From Capnocytophaga sp. (GTDB lineage Bacteria > Bacteroidota > Bacteroidia > Flavobacteriales > Flavobacteriaceae), in assembly GCF_030532915.1 (NCBI RefSeq), contig NZ_JAUNKD010000009.1:1-64000 (forward strand): 64,000 nt of DNA, in the 5' to 3' direction. Under the pieces are notes generated by a model. That model was given only the letters and a program-made list of their open reading frames with translations. It did not search any database and was not told where the DNA came from. A program made the translations under genes and the position numbers. Positions 8,271 to 17,273 of the stretch are shown piece after piece; position 1 is the stretch's first letter, and each line of letters starts with the position of its first letter.

Positions 8271-8590
8271 CTTAAAAATAGCTGTTAATGTACCTCAACG
8301 GCTTATTTCTGATTAAAAAATACTTATTGATGTACCTCAATGGCTTATTCCTAATAAAAAAATACTTCTTGATGTACCTCAATGTCTTATTTCTGATAAA
8401 AAAATACTTCTTGATGTGCCTCAATGACTTGTTTCTGATTAAAAAATAGCTGTTGATATATCTAAACAGTTTATTTATAACTAAAAAATAGCTATTGATG
8501 TATCTAAATGGATTTTTTGTAATTAAAAAATACTTGTTGATGTACCTCAATGGTTTATTTCTAATTAAAAATATATTGTTGATATATAGC
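8271..8590. repeat. 42-bp tandem array, part 1
   Basis: Units start at 8271, 8313, 8355, 8397, 8439, 8481 and 8523, with a decaying copy from 8565. Every full unit is exactly 42 bp: an AT-rich half (TTAAAAAATACTTATTGATG) and a second half (ACCTCAATGGCTTATTTCTG). The two 21-bp halves share CTTATT at the same offset, which hints at an older 21-bp unit. There are no spacers, so it is not a CRISPR array. Confidence 0.9.
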
Positions 8591-8616
8591 TAACTCTATA
8601 TTAATTGTTTTTTTTC

Positions 8617-8806
8617 GTACTTTTGGCTTGAACCAAAAGTACCAAAAGTTCAAGACTTTGGATACTCCGCTAAAAATCAATTCATTTCACTGGAAATCTC
8701 CAAACTTGCTCCCTGCGGTTGCTTCGAACAGTGGAGATTTCCTATGTTCCATTCATTGATTTTCTTAACGCTTCGTCTCCAATGTCGGAGTCTCACTCTT
8801 GAAAAT
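8617..8806. mobile_element. Foldback element inserted in the array
   Basis: It begins with a perfect palindrome (GTACTTTTGG at 8617-8626 and CCAAAAGTAC at 8633-8642). Nested complementary segments follow: TTCAAGA near 8648 with TCTTGAA near 8800, AAAATCAAT with ATTGATTTT, and GGAAATCTCCA with TGGAGATTTCC. The RNA or single strand would fold into one long hairpin. It encodes no protein. Similar 'CTTTTGGCTTGAACCAAAAG' elements are widespread in Bacteroidetes. Confidence 0.65.
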
Positions 8807-8816
8807 AATACTAAAT

Positions 8817-8910
8817 TTAAAGTGATATAGATATATACCTCAATAGCTTATTGCAAATTAAAAATATACTATTGATGTACCTCAAAGGCTTATTTCAGAC
8901 TAAAAAATAT
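8817..8910. repeat. 42-bp tandem array, part 2
   Basis: Further copies of the same unit at 8817 (41 bp), 8858 (42 bp) and a partial copy at 8900, on the far side of the foldback element. The shared phase and sequence show that one array was split. Confidence 0.8.
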
Positions 8911-8935
8911 TTACCTTAAAATAGTTTGTTGTACT

Positions 8936-8997
8936 AATTCCCCCTTTGAAGGGGGGCAGGGGAGATGTCCTCTCTAAAGACTCCCTCTTTGAAAGGT
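8936..8997 (-). repeat. Right arm of 60-bp inverted repeat
   Basis: Reverse complement of 8165-8224 with a few mismatches, including the GACATC segment. Its outer edge also belongs to a 33-bp exact repeat shared with 56176-56208. Confidence 0.7.
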
Positions 8998-9252
8998 GCA
9001 AGAGGGAGCCTTCCTTAAAAAAATAGCTTCTGCATTATTTGATGAGGTCAATTATATAAAAAATACAATCAATTTCAAATAAAATAACCAATGAGATGTT
9101 AAATAGTATATTCAAAACGTTAAATTAAACTGAAAATGTGGTGTTTTATACTTGTAAAATGCTTTTTAGGTATGATTTTTGCATATAATTAATCGGATTA
9201 AGGGGTAAAAAATTATCCCTTTTAATGAGTTTGTAATTTAAAACAATAGAGA

Positions 9253-9921
9253 ATGATACAAAAAATAGATTTGAATCGTACGCGTCTATTTGATTTTGTG
9301 GGTAAAATGAAAAATATTCAATCACATTTAGCCCAAGAAGACGTTGCAGCACTTGGTTTGGAAACAATCCAAGGGGAGTTTGTACAAAAACTCACTGAAC
9401 TTGAAAAGGCTGTAAAGCCCATTTCAAAAAACGAGCATACTGCCACGCTCTCAGAGCTTGACGATGCCCGTGGGTTGATGCTTCGCGGAATGATTAAATT
9501 TTTCGAGGCATATAAAAACTTTCCGAATGAGGCAAAAGAAAAAGCCGGAATGAAATTAGTGCTTGTTGCTAAAAAGTACGGAAAAGTACCCGACAAACGC
9601 AAGTTTAATGAAGAAACAGCCCTTGTTGAAAGTCTCTTGCAAGACCTTGCCTTGCCTGAAAATGAGGCTCTTGTAAAACAAATCGGAGCTACTGAATGGA
9701 TGAAAGCACTTAAAGAGAAAAACGATGAGTTTTCACGGGTGTTTAACCTGCGAACCAATGAATATGCCGGTACTGAACCGGGTTCAAGCAAAATGGCACG
9801 CAAGGAAATGTATGATGTTTTTAAAAAGTTAGTGAAAACCATCAATGCGCTTGCTTTTCTGCAAGGTACGGAAAAATACGAACGACTTATCAAAAACATC
9901 AATCAAGAGTTGGAACAATAA
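9253..9921 (+). CDS. DUF6261-like protein of unknown function
   Basis: A 222-residue soluble, largely helical protein, without signal peptide or membrane segment. The pattern LDDARGLMLRGMIKFFEAY, then EKAGMKLVLVAKKYGK, then ETALVESLLQDL, then WMKALKEKNDEFSRVFNLR and a C-terminal helix starting KYERLIKNINQELEQ fits my recollection of DUF6261, a Bacteroidetes family often present in several copies per genome. Its function is unknown. It stands alone: a repeat island is upstream and a strong terminator (9940-9978) follows. Family assignment is moderately sure; function is not. Confidence 0.7.
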   Translation: MIQKIDLNRTRLFDFVGKMKNIQSHLAQEDVAALGLETIQGEFVQKLTELEKAVKPISKNEHTATLSELDDARGLMLRGMIKFFEAYKNFPNEAKEKAGMKLVLVAKKYGKVPDKRKFNEETALVESLLQDLALPENEALVKQIGATEWMKALKEKNDEFSRVFNLRTNEYAGTEPGSSKMARKEMYDVFKKLVKTINALAFLQGTEKYERLIKNINQELEQ

Positions 9922-9939
9922 AACAGCTTCATTAAAATG

Positions 9940-9978
9940 AACAACCCCGCAAGCAAGAAAGCCTGCGGGGTTGTTTTT
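9940..9978. terminator. Bidirectional terminator
   Basis: Twelve-bp arms AACAACCCCGCA (9940-9951) and TGCGGGGTTGTT (9964-9975), then T to 9978. It separates the DUF6261-like gene from the convergent susD-like gene ending at 9995. Confidence 0.9.
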
Positions 9979-9994
9979 GTATAAAAACGGAATA

Positions 9995-11941
9995 CTAACG
10001 TTTCTGCCAGATAAGCGGTGTTTCGGGTTTATCCGCACCACCGAGCAATTGCAAAGCACGCTCATATCCCGTAGGGTTTTTAGTTTTTAAATTGATGGGA
10101 TAGCGCACGCGTCGGTATACGTTTTTAATATCCGCTTTGGTAGGGTCGGTATAAAACGGCATAAAAGGAAGCAATCCTTCAAGGTATGGATTTTCAAAGA
10201 AAGGAAGCCCCGTACGGCGATAGTCATTGGTAGCCTCAAACGGTTGCCAAGGGTTCTGTGCCAAATACTTTTGAGTCATAATCTTTGACAATACATCGTT
10301 ATTGGTCGGGTGAACACCTTTGGGATAGTTGTAAGTAACTGTTTCTTCATTGCCGGTGGCATATACCTTGCGTTTAAGTTGCACGCTTGTAACCTCTTGC
10401 GTATGTTCAAACTTAACGGAAGTACCGATGCGATTGTAACTCTCGCTTTGCAAATAATCATCAACATATCGACTCACTTTGTGATACTCAAAACTGGCTC
10501 TAATGCCTAATTCATACCACTCTTTGGCTGTTTTGCCGGTTTGCCAGCCATAATGAGCCGCTTCGGCAAGCAAAAAATAGGTCTCCCAAGCACCGAAGTA
10601 CACACGACGCAGGTCGCCACCGCGGTATTGCTTACCGATGGCAGGCAACCGCCCTAAATAAGCACGGAAACCCGGTCCGATGAGGTCTGTCTTTCCGGTG
10701 GCATCACCGCAAGTGAATGATGAAAAGGTGTATTTGGTATTTATTTTCTTTCCGGAACCGGTCGGGTATTCAATTTCTTGGTAATTCGGGTTGTCGAGGT
10801 CACGCTTTACATAGAAATTTACAAGCTCATCGTGATGCCCCGGAATGTGATAATTCACCAAAATACGCGGGTCAATTTCCGAAGGAATGTAATCATACAG
10901 GTATCCGGCTGTTTCCACGTTGGTTTTTGTAGGAAGAGCCTCAGGCAGGTACAAGCCCAAGTATTCATTAGGCGAGCGCAGGTGGTTGTTGAGGGCTTCT
11001 GCGGGCAAACCGTAAGCCGATGTGCCGGGGTATTTAGCCATTTCACTCACTGAAATGCCTCCTAATCCGAAAGCAATGTTAGTAAGCGTACTTGTAATTT
11101 CCATACCGATGTAACTGAGTGCGAAGATAGAGCCTGCGGGGTCTTGTAAATCGGCAATGTTGGATTGCGCCACCGAAGCATTATCCGAATTATGCGTGAT
11201 AAAGCCTTTCTCAATATCGCCAACTTCTTGTAAAATAGCCTCAAAACGATTTTTCCCTACATCGCCTACGTTTGAAAATCGCATCGCGTATCGCAATCGC
11301 AGTGAATTGGCATATTTTTTCCACGCATCGATATTTCCGCCGTAAAAAGCATCAAAGGCATCGTTGGTAACTTGGCTGTTGCTGTCAAGTTTGCTCACGG
11401 CAAGTTTCAATTCGTCTTCAATATAGGCGTAAATATCCTCCACGCTGTCATATTCAGCTACTTTACCTTTAAATCCGTTCTTGGCAGGATACGGACCAAA
11501 CATATCGGTAACTTCCGAGAATAAATAAGCGCGGTAGATACGTGCCATCTGTACGTAATTATTCGTTGCAGGCGAAATGTTCCCGCCTTTGGCAATGCGT
11601 TCTTCTCCAATTTCAATGGCTTGGCTGGCATCGTTAATCCACTGAGCCATTGAAGCCCAGTAATCGGTCATATAATTATTCTGGTCTTGCAAAACTTGCG
11701 GACCGTGAATAGGGCGGAAGGTGTAGCGCGCCCCCCAAAGCCAAGTGCGGTGAAAGAGAATGTCACGATTCCACCAACTGAGTTGTGCATCGGCAACGGC
11801 GGAGTTGAAAAGCCCTTCAACAAGTACCGAATTGCGGTCGGCAGCGTTGGGGTCTTTATTGATTTCTTCAAAATCTGAACAGGATTGCCACAGCAAGACG
11901 GCAATCAGTGTGATAATGGTTTTAAATGCTATTGGTTTCAT
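9995..11941 (-). CDS. SusD/RagB-type nutrient-binding outer membrane lipoprotein
   Basis: A 648-residue lipoprotein that forms the lid over the SusC channel and binds the nutrient at the cell surface. The start is set by the lipoprotein signal MKPIAFKTIITLIAVLLWQSC, with the acylated Cys followed by SDFEEINKDPN, typical of the SusD-like_2 group. A longer open frame upstream (to 12058) lies inside the susC 3' end and is not the start. It follows susC by 10 bp in one operon. Ligand class is not readable, but the neighbouring M81 peptidase points to peptides. Confidence 0.92.
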   Translation of the reverse strand: MKPIAFKTIITLIAVLLWQSCSDFEEINKDPNAADRNSVLVEGLFNSAVADAQLSWWNRDILFHRTWLWGARYTFRPIHGPQVLQDQNNYMTDYWASMAQWINDASQAIEIGEERIAKGGNISPATNNYVQMARIYRAYLFSEVTDMFGPYPAKNGFKGKVAEYDSVEDIYAYIEDELKLAVSKLDSNSQVTNDAFDAFYGGNIDAWKKYANSLRLRYAMRFSNVGDVGKNRFEAILQEVGDIEKGFITHNSDNASVAQSNIADLQDPAGSIFALSYIGMEITSTLTNIAFGLGGISVSEMAKYPGTSAYGLPAEALNNHLRSPNEYLGLYLPEALPTKTNVETAGYLYDYIPSEIDPRILVNYHIPGHHDELVNFYVKRDLDNPNYQEIEYPTGSGKKINTKYTFSSFTCGDATGKTDLIGPGFRAYLGRLPAIGKQYRGGDLRRVYFGAWETYFLLAEAAHYGWQTGKTAKEWYELGIRASFEYHKVSRYVDDYLQSESYNRIGTSVKFEHTQEVTSVQLKRKVYATGNEETVTYNYPKGVHPTNNDVLSKIMTQKYLAQNPWQPFEATNDYRRTGLPFFENPYLEGLLPFMPFYTDPTKADIKNVYRRVRYPINLKTKNPTGYERALQLLGGADKPETPLIWQKR

Positions 11942-11951
11942 AATGTAAATT

Positions 11952-14900
11952 TTAAAGTCCGACAGAAATAGTAAACGTAAATGACCGTGTGGTGGGCGGT
12001 GTGCCAAATTCCAATGCGGTAACATTTGTTCCGGTCCCCGAAACAGACTCAGGGTCAATGCCGGGAATGCCCGTATGAATCAACCAAAGGTTATTGGCGG
12101 TGAGCGATAGTTTCAAATTTTGAATGCGCATCGGCTCTAACCATTTTTTATCGAAATTATATCCGAAGGAAAGGGTTCGCAAACGCACCGAAGTGGCATC
12201 ATAGATGTTGGCTTCGGTAATCCCGATGTTATTTTGTGCCAAAGCACCCCAATAGCGTTGCGGACTAACCGCTTTGGCATTCACATCATACCCGCCGGAA
12301 GCATTGGCAATCACGCCATCAACCACAAACGACTCACGCTCTCCGCTTGGAGCAGTTTCAGCTGCCATACCATAGCCGGTGAGTAGGTTTCGGGTCATTG
12401 AAAAGATTTTTCCGCCCACGCGGGCATCAACCATAAAATCAAGGTTGAATCCGCGCCAAGCAAAGCTGTTGTTCACCCCGAGCATAAAGTCAGGTTGCTG
12501 ATGACCCAAGTAATTCAATGCCGTTTGGGAGCGTTGCGGTAAGCCCTCGGCGGTGAGTATCATTTTGCCGTAATGCGGACTTTGAGCATCTTCAACCCGT
12601 CGTATTTTTGAACCGTAAATAGCGCCGTATTCTTTGCCTTTTTCGGCAAGAACGGTGATTTCATCAACGGTCAAAAGGGTGTAGGCATTCACGTCGGTGT
12701 AAAGGTCGATGATTTGGTTTTTGTTTTTCGAGAAATTTACCGAAGCGTCCCAATTCAATCCGTTGGGGTTGGAAAGGATGCCTGCGCCGAGTGAGATTTC
12801 AACGCCTTTGTTTTCAATATTTCCGGCATTGATAATCCTAAAACTGTACCCGCTGGTTTCGTCCATCGGCAATTGCAATAATTGTCGGGTGGCGTTGGTT
12901 TGATACACGGCGGCGTCGAGCTTCAATCGGTTGTTGAAAAAGCGCAGGTCAATCCCCGCTTCATACGATTTGATAAGCTCACTGAGCACCGAGCTGTCAT
13001 ACAATATTTTATTGGTGGAAATAATAGGCGTTCCCCAATAATCTTTGTTCACCGAGTAACTGTTGTACAGCATATGAGGTTCAAGGTCGTTGCCCACTTC
13101 GGCATAGGATGCTCTGAGCTTGACAAAGGTAATCCACTCGGGCATTTTCATTAGCTCGGAAACAATGCCTGAAAAACTCACCGAAGGATAAAAGTAAGAC
13201 CGATTGGCTTTGCTCATCGTTGAAGACCAGTCGTTACGGAACGTAGCGTCGAGGTACAAACTGTTTTTCCAACCGATTTGCGCCGACCCATAGAGCGAGT
13301 TCATTTTGCGTTGGGTGAGCAGCGAGTTCACGACGGGTTTTTCTTTTCCGTTATTGAGCGAAAAAATATCCGGAAGAAGCAAATCACCCGAGTGAGCGCT
13401 CATTTCCGAGGTTTGTTGCGTCATTAAATTGCCCCCGAAGGTAAGGTTTCCACTTAGGTTTGTCGTGTTGAAAAGGTCATTTTTCTGTGCGATAAACAAA
13501 AAGCTGAGGTTTTTCTCTGAAAATTCTTTTGACCCTTCGGAATAAAAACCATTTTTGGGTACGGATAAACTTCCGGAATGCTTGCGGTGGTACATTTTGG
13601 TGTTGTAGTAATCTAGTCCCGCTTTGATTTCACCCCGCAACCAGTCGGTAAATTCATAACTCAATGACCCGAAGCTGATGTAGCGGTTGCGCACGTCATT
13701 GTTTCGGTTGTATTTGAGCGTCCACCACGGGTTGTCATCGGGCAGGGTTTGAGTGTCATACCAAATTTGTTTGCCATCAACTATCGGCGGATTAAATTCG
13801 CGAATGTCCAGCGTTCTGGGGAAGATATTCAAGGTTTTGTACACGTTGGATTGGTTCAAACCTTGAATGGGGCGGTTGTTGGCATTGGTATTTACGTAAT
13901 TGATTTTAAAATCGATTTTCCAACGCTCGCTTTCCCCCAAGGTGGAGGTGGCGCGCAAGGCAACCGAGGTTCGGTTTAGTTCGGTTTCGGGTACGATACT
14001 GCTGTTATCCATATAATTAACCGAAGCGTAAACCGAGGTTTTCTCGATTTGTTGCTGGAAGGTTACCGCTTGGGTGGCGGTGATGCCTCTTCGGAAGAAA
14101 TGCCCAATGTTGTCATACGCTGCCAAGGTAACAGGCTGTCCGTTCCAGCCGGTAACGGTTTGCCCCGTTATTTTGGGTCCCCAATTGACGGTCGTTTTAG
14201 GGTCGTACGTGCCATCAATGCCCTGTGCAAAGCTGTTTTGCAGTTCGGGGCGTACGAAAATATCTTCGGTTGCCAAGGTGCTTGACACTGAAATGCCCAA
14301 TCCTTTTTGTTGTTTACCTGATTTGGTGGTGATTAGTATCACGCCATTTCCGGCACGCGAACCATACAAGGCTGCGGCAGAAGCACCTTTCAGCACACTG
14401 ACCGACTCGATGTCTTCGGGATTGATATCTTGCAGACCGTTACCCATATCCATACCCGAATTACCCCAAATATCGGCAGCACCACTTGCTTTATTGTCAA
14501 TGGGAACGCCATCAACCACCACCAAAGGTTGATTATCGCCCGTGAGGGAGTTTTGTCCGCGCAAAATGATTTTTGACGAGCCCGCCAAGCCTCCGGCACC
14601 TCTAACAACTTGAAGCCCCGATACTTTTCCGGAAAGGGCGTTGGTCACGTTGGCATCACGCGATTCAAGCAATTTAGCGCCATCAACCTCTTGCAAGGCA
14701 TAGCCCAATGCTTTTTCGCTTCGTTTGATGCCCAAAGCCGTAACCACGATTTCACCTAACTGTTGTGTGTCTTCTTTCAGTGTAACATTGAGTGTTAACA
14801 TCTGTGTGCCACCCGCAATCTTTTTCTCTTGGGTGGAAAAACCTACGTAACTGAACACAAGGATGTCGCCTTGTTTGGTTTGAAGGGAATACTTGCCGTC

Positions 14901-15068
14901 AAAGTCAGTTGATACGCCTTGCGAGGTGTTTTTAATAACAACACTAACCCCCGATAGCGGAATGCCTGCCTCATCAGTAACAGTACCTTTCACCGTGCGG
15001 TTTTGTGCCGATGCAAGTGTGAAGAATCCTGCAATAAGCACAAATGTGATTAAAAGTTTTCGTTCCAT
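11952..15068 (-). CDS. SusC/RagA-family TonB-dependent outer membrane transporter
   Basis: A 1038-residue transporter. Signal peptide MERKLLITFVLIAGFFTLASA, then a carboxypeptidase-D-like regulatory domain (VKGTVTDEAGIPLSGVSVVI, to about residue 100), the plug domain with the SusC signature (VVVDGVPIDN and SVLKGASAAALYGSRAGNG), and a C-terminal beta barrel. It imports oligomers across the outer membrane with energy from TonB. It is first in the operon susC-susD; the M81 peptidase gene lies upstream in the same direction, 360 bp away and behind a terminator-like hairpin. Confidence 0.95.
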   Translation of the reverse strand: MERKLLITFVLIAGFFTLASAQNRTVKGTVTDEAGIPLSGVSVVIKNTSQGVSTDFDGKYSLQTKQGDILVFSYVGFSTQEKKIAGGTQMLTLNVTLKEDTQQLGEIVVTALGIKRSEKALGYALQEVDGAKLLESRDANVTNALSGKVSGLQVVRGAGGLAGSSKIILRGQNSLTGDNQPLVVVDGVPIDNKASGAADIWGNSGMDMGNGLQDINPEDIESVSVLKGASAAALYGSRAGNGVILITTKSGKQQKGLGISVSSTLATEDIFVRPELQNSFAQGIDGTYDPKTTVNWGPKITGQTVTGWNGQPVTLAAYDNIGHFFRRGITATQAVTFQQQIEKTSVYASVNYMDNSSIVPETELNRTSVALRATSTLGESERWKIDFKINYVNTNANNRPIQGLNQSNVYKTLNIFPRTLDIREFNPPIVDGKQIWYDTQTLPDDNPWWTLKYNRNNDVRNRYISFGSLSYEFTDWLRGEIKAGLDYYNTKMYHRKHSGSLSVPKNGFYSEGSKEFSEKNLSFLFIAQKNDLFNTTNLSGNLTFGGNLMTQQTSEMSAHSGDLLLPDIFSLNNGKEKPVVNSLLTQRKMNSLYGSAQIGWKNSLYLDATFRNDWSSTMSKANRSYFYPSVSFSGIVSELMKMPEWITFVKLRASYAEVGNDLEPHMLYNSYSVNKDYWGTPIISTNKILYDSSVLSELIKSYEAGIDLRFFNNRLKLDAAVYQTNATRQLLQLPMDETSGYSFRIINAGNIENKGVEISLGAGILSNPNGLNWDASVNFSKNKNQIIDLYTDVNAYTLLTVDEITVLAEKGKEYGAIYGSKIRRVEDAQSPHYGKMILTAEGLPQRSQTALNYLGHQQPDFMLGVNNSFAWRGFNLDFMVDARVGGKIFSMTRNLLTGYGMAAETAPSGERESFVVDGVIANASGGYDVNAKAVSPQRYWGALAQNNIGITEANIYDATSVRLRTLSFGYNFDKKWLEPMRIQNLKLSLTANNLWLIHTGIPGIDPESVSGTGTNVTALEFGTPPTTRSFTFTISVGL

Positions 15069-15428
15069 ATTGCTCTAAATTTGGTTACTAATAAATAAAT
15101 TTTTCTTTTTCCGGCTTTTGGAAAAAGATATATTGAAGAAAAGAGCTTTGTTGTTTCGTTTATTTGAAGCGTTTTTTTATTGAAAAGCACTGTTTTTTGT
15201 ATGAAAATCAAAGTGTGCGATTCAATAATCCGATGCAATCAAATAAATTAAACCATTTTTGAAGGGTGATTTTACGACAGCGTAGTGTGTGTTATATGCA
15301 GAAGTGTATTGTATTTAGTTGTTTGCTGTTTTATTTGGCAAAAAAATCCAAACAGAAAGGTTTTTTGAGTGTTTTTACTTGTATGTTACTTTTCCGTTTG
15401 GATTTTTTATATGATTATGATGTTATTT
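15069..15428. other. Intergenic region upstream of susC
   Basis: About 360 bp without a supportable gene. It holds the terminator of the M81 gene (15341-15408) and presumably the susC promoter, for which I see no clear TAnnTTTG box. The short frames here have no coding character. Confidence 0.55.
15341..15408 (-). terminator. Long hairpin after the M81 peptidase gene
   Basis: AAAAAATCCAAAC (15341-15353) pairs with GTTTGGATTTTTT (15396-15408), and the pairing extends inward with GAAA/TTTC. On the minus strand it ends in a T-run 20 bp after the stop at 15429. The loop is long, about 35 nt. Confidence 0.6.
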
Positions 15429-17003
15429 TTACAATTGTTTTACGGGCGGTTCGGTAGCCAACGGCACAAACCGAGCTTTTAGGTTGGGTTCGGGCATATC
15501 GGCATCTAACGGATACATTGGTCGTTGAATGTTTTTGTAAGGCAGGCGCATCAAATCTTGATCAACGCCACCGGGGGTTAGTGCCATTACCCAGCCTTTA
15601 CGCATATTGTACAGCTCAGGAACCAGATAGCCTATCTTAACCACTAAAATGTCGGCTTCACGCGGATTTAATCCCAGTTCGGTAAAGTAACGTTCCAAGT
15701 GATATGCTTTTCGTTTTTCGGTAACGATAACGGAAATGCCGCCACTTTTTACCACTACGATGGTGTTGTCTTTTTCGTCCTTTTCGATGGTAGTGATGGT
15801 TCCGGCAATGCGAACCGGAGGCGCATACCGATTATCAACTTTTGCGCCGGCAGCAGCATCAATCTTTCCGCCTACACCGATGGCAAGGGCTTGTTTTACG
15901 AAGTCAGCATCGGGTATGGAAGCATAAATGAGTTGTTTTCCGTTTTCGTTTTTAAATTCGGGGCGTTTGAAAAGTTCGGTAAGTGTCCACGTAACATCGC
16001 CTGCACCGCCTGCGGTAGGGTTATCACCCATATCACTGATAATAAATGGTTTTTCGGTGCTTGCCAAGGCTTGTGAAAGGCATTCGGGCAAGTAGGCGGT
16101 TGGGGCAACGAACTCAAATTTGTCGCGCACGTCCCAGAAGTGTTTTGCCAAAGTTTCGGCGGCTTTCCCGACGGCTTCTTTATCATCGCCATAAGTCATA
16201 ATAACACCGTGGTTACGTGGCTCATCAGCCCAAGGGTATGACATCCAAATAGATGCGTCGATTACCTTGTTACCGTCAATAAGGCTCGGGATTTGTCCGT
16301 AAAGGCTTTTTGCCGGTTCGATGCGGGTACTTGTTTTCTCGCCCGGAAGCAAAATCGGAACGGGAACCCACGCTTTGTAGGCAGGTTTGCCCTTACCGCT
16401 TTCAAGTCGGTCAAGCAAGTTGGTTAAAGCCCGTTTTTTGGAAATCATCGCGTCTTCGTGTGGAGCGAGCCGATAGCAGGTAATCATATCAATGTTTTGT
16501 GCCAAACGAGGCGATACGCTTCCGTGCAAATCCATACACGACGATACAAGCACGTCATTCCCGATAACTTCGCGAATGCGAACGATAAGGTCGCCCTCGG
16601 GGTCTTCCAGCCCTTGCACGCTCATCGCTCCGTGTATGTCGAAGAAGAGACCGTCAATCGGGAGTGAAGCTTTGAGCATTTCGAGGGTTTTGGTTACCAT
16701 TTTTTCGTAGGTTTCGCGTTCAACGATGCCACCGGGCATTGCGTGTGAACGAAGGGTAGGTACCCAGTCGGCACGCTGTACCACGCCCGAGTCGGGTACG
16801 AAAAAATTGTAGTACGAAAAGATACTGTCGCCAATGCGTAGCGGAAAAGCATCTTCACGTGAAACTGCCGGAGAAAACGTACTTGATTCAATGGCGATGC
16901 CGGCAATAGCCACACGCGGAAGTTTTTTCGGTGTTGCGGTTTCTTGGCAACTTGTAAGGCTGAATAAGCCCAAAATCAATAACGAATAGAGTGTTTTTTT
17001 CAT
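15429..17003 (-). CDS. M81-family (MlrC-like) metallopeptidase lipoprotein
   Basis: A 524-residue protein of the microcystinase C/DUF1485 family, zinc-dependent enzymes of which MlrC cleaves linearised microcystin peptides. The signal MKKTLYSLLILGLFSLTSC predicts export and acylation at Cys19. Family motifs: the N-terminal IAIESSTFSP (equivalent to HETNTFSP), FFDIHGAMSVQG, CMDLHGSVSP, CYRLAPHEDAM and DMGDNPTAGGAGD. A lipidated M81 protein beside susC/susD suggests processing of an imported or surface-bound peptide. A -7 box TACCTTTG lies at 17031-17038. The substrate is inferred only from context. Confidence 0.88.
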   Translation of the reverse strand: MKKTLYSLLILGLFSLTSCQETATPKKLPRVAIAGIAIESSTFSPAVSREDAFPLRIGDSIFSYYNFFVPDSGVVQRADWVPTLRSHAMPGGIVERETYEKMVTKTLEMLKASLPIDGLFFDIHGAMSVQGLEDPEGDLIVRIREVIGNDVLVSSCMDLHGSVSPRLAQNIDMITCYRLAPHEDAMISKKRALTNLLDRLESGKGKPAYKAWVPVPILLPGEKTSTRIEPAKSLYGQIPSLIDGNKVIDASIWMSYPWADEPRNHGVIMTYGDDKEAVGKAAETLAKHFWDVRDKFEFVAPTAYLPECLSQALASTEKPFIISDMGDNPTAGGAGDVTWTLTELFKRPEFKNENGKQLIYASIPDADFVKQALAIGVGGKIDAAAGAKVDNRYAPPVRIAGTITTIEKDEKDNTIVVVKSGGISVIVTEKRKAYHLERYFTELGLNPREADILVVKIGYLVPELYNMRKGWVMALTPGGVDQDLMRLPYKNIQRPMYPLDADMPEPNLKARFVPLATEPPVKQL

Positions 17004-17098
17004 AAGAAAAGAAGATTTGGTTAAACGTTACAAAGGTAGTTAATTTTTGTTACAAAAAAGATTTATGAATTATTTTTTTAGGATTTTAACAAAAATTT

Positions 17099-17135
17099 AA
17101 GCCTCTGACCTTTTTTTGAAAGAAGTCAGAGGCTT
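17099..17135 (-). terminator. Terminator downstream of glnN
   Basis: Eleven-bp arms AAGCCTCTGAC (17099-17109) and GTCAGAGGCTT (17125-17135). On the minus strand it is followed by TAAATTTTTGTT. It lies 139 bp beyond the glnN stop. Confidence 0.6.
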
Positions 17136-17273
17136 GAAATAATACATCCTGTTTTTAGTGATTCGGGTTTGTTTGCTGATGCGATGAATTGTCTTAGTTT
17201 AATGTGTCGTATTCATACAATCAGCTTTTTGTGTATATGAAAATACTTTGATTTTATGGTTTGCCAACGGGAA

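Larger units (their letters stand above)
8043..9252. other. 1.2-kb gene-free repeat island
   Basis: No convincing gene. In order: a terminator; one arm of an inverted repeat (8165-8224); a 42-bp tandem array (8271-8590); a foldback element (8617-8806); the rest of the array (8817-8910); the second inverted arm (8936-8997); then about 250 bp of AT-rich leader for the DUF6261-like gene, with a weak promoter-like TTG at 9152 and ATTTTTG near 9173. The 92-codon minus-strand frame inside the array is a by-product of the 42-bp period. Confidence 0.75.

Noticed and set aside
8272..8550. A 92-codon minus-strand frame made of 14-residue repeats (RYINKYFLIRNKPL type)
   Set aside because: It exists only because the DNA period is 42 bp and lacks in-frame stops. 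It starts inside the repeat, has no promoter or leader, and drifts without protein-like constraint.
8271..8910. CRISPR array
   Set aside because: Units are contiguous with no unique spacers, and no cas gene is in the window. The same holds for 1-69, 41688-41771 and 55394-55603.
11942..12058. Longer N-terminus for the SusD-like protein
   Set aside because: The extension lies in the 3' end of susC in another frame, and a perfect lipoprotein signal starts at 11941.
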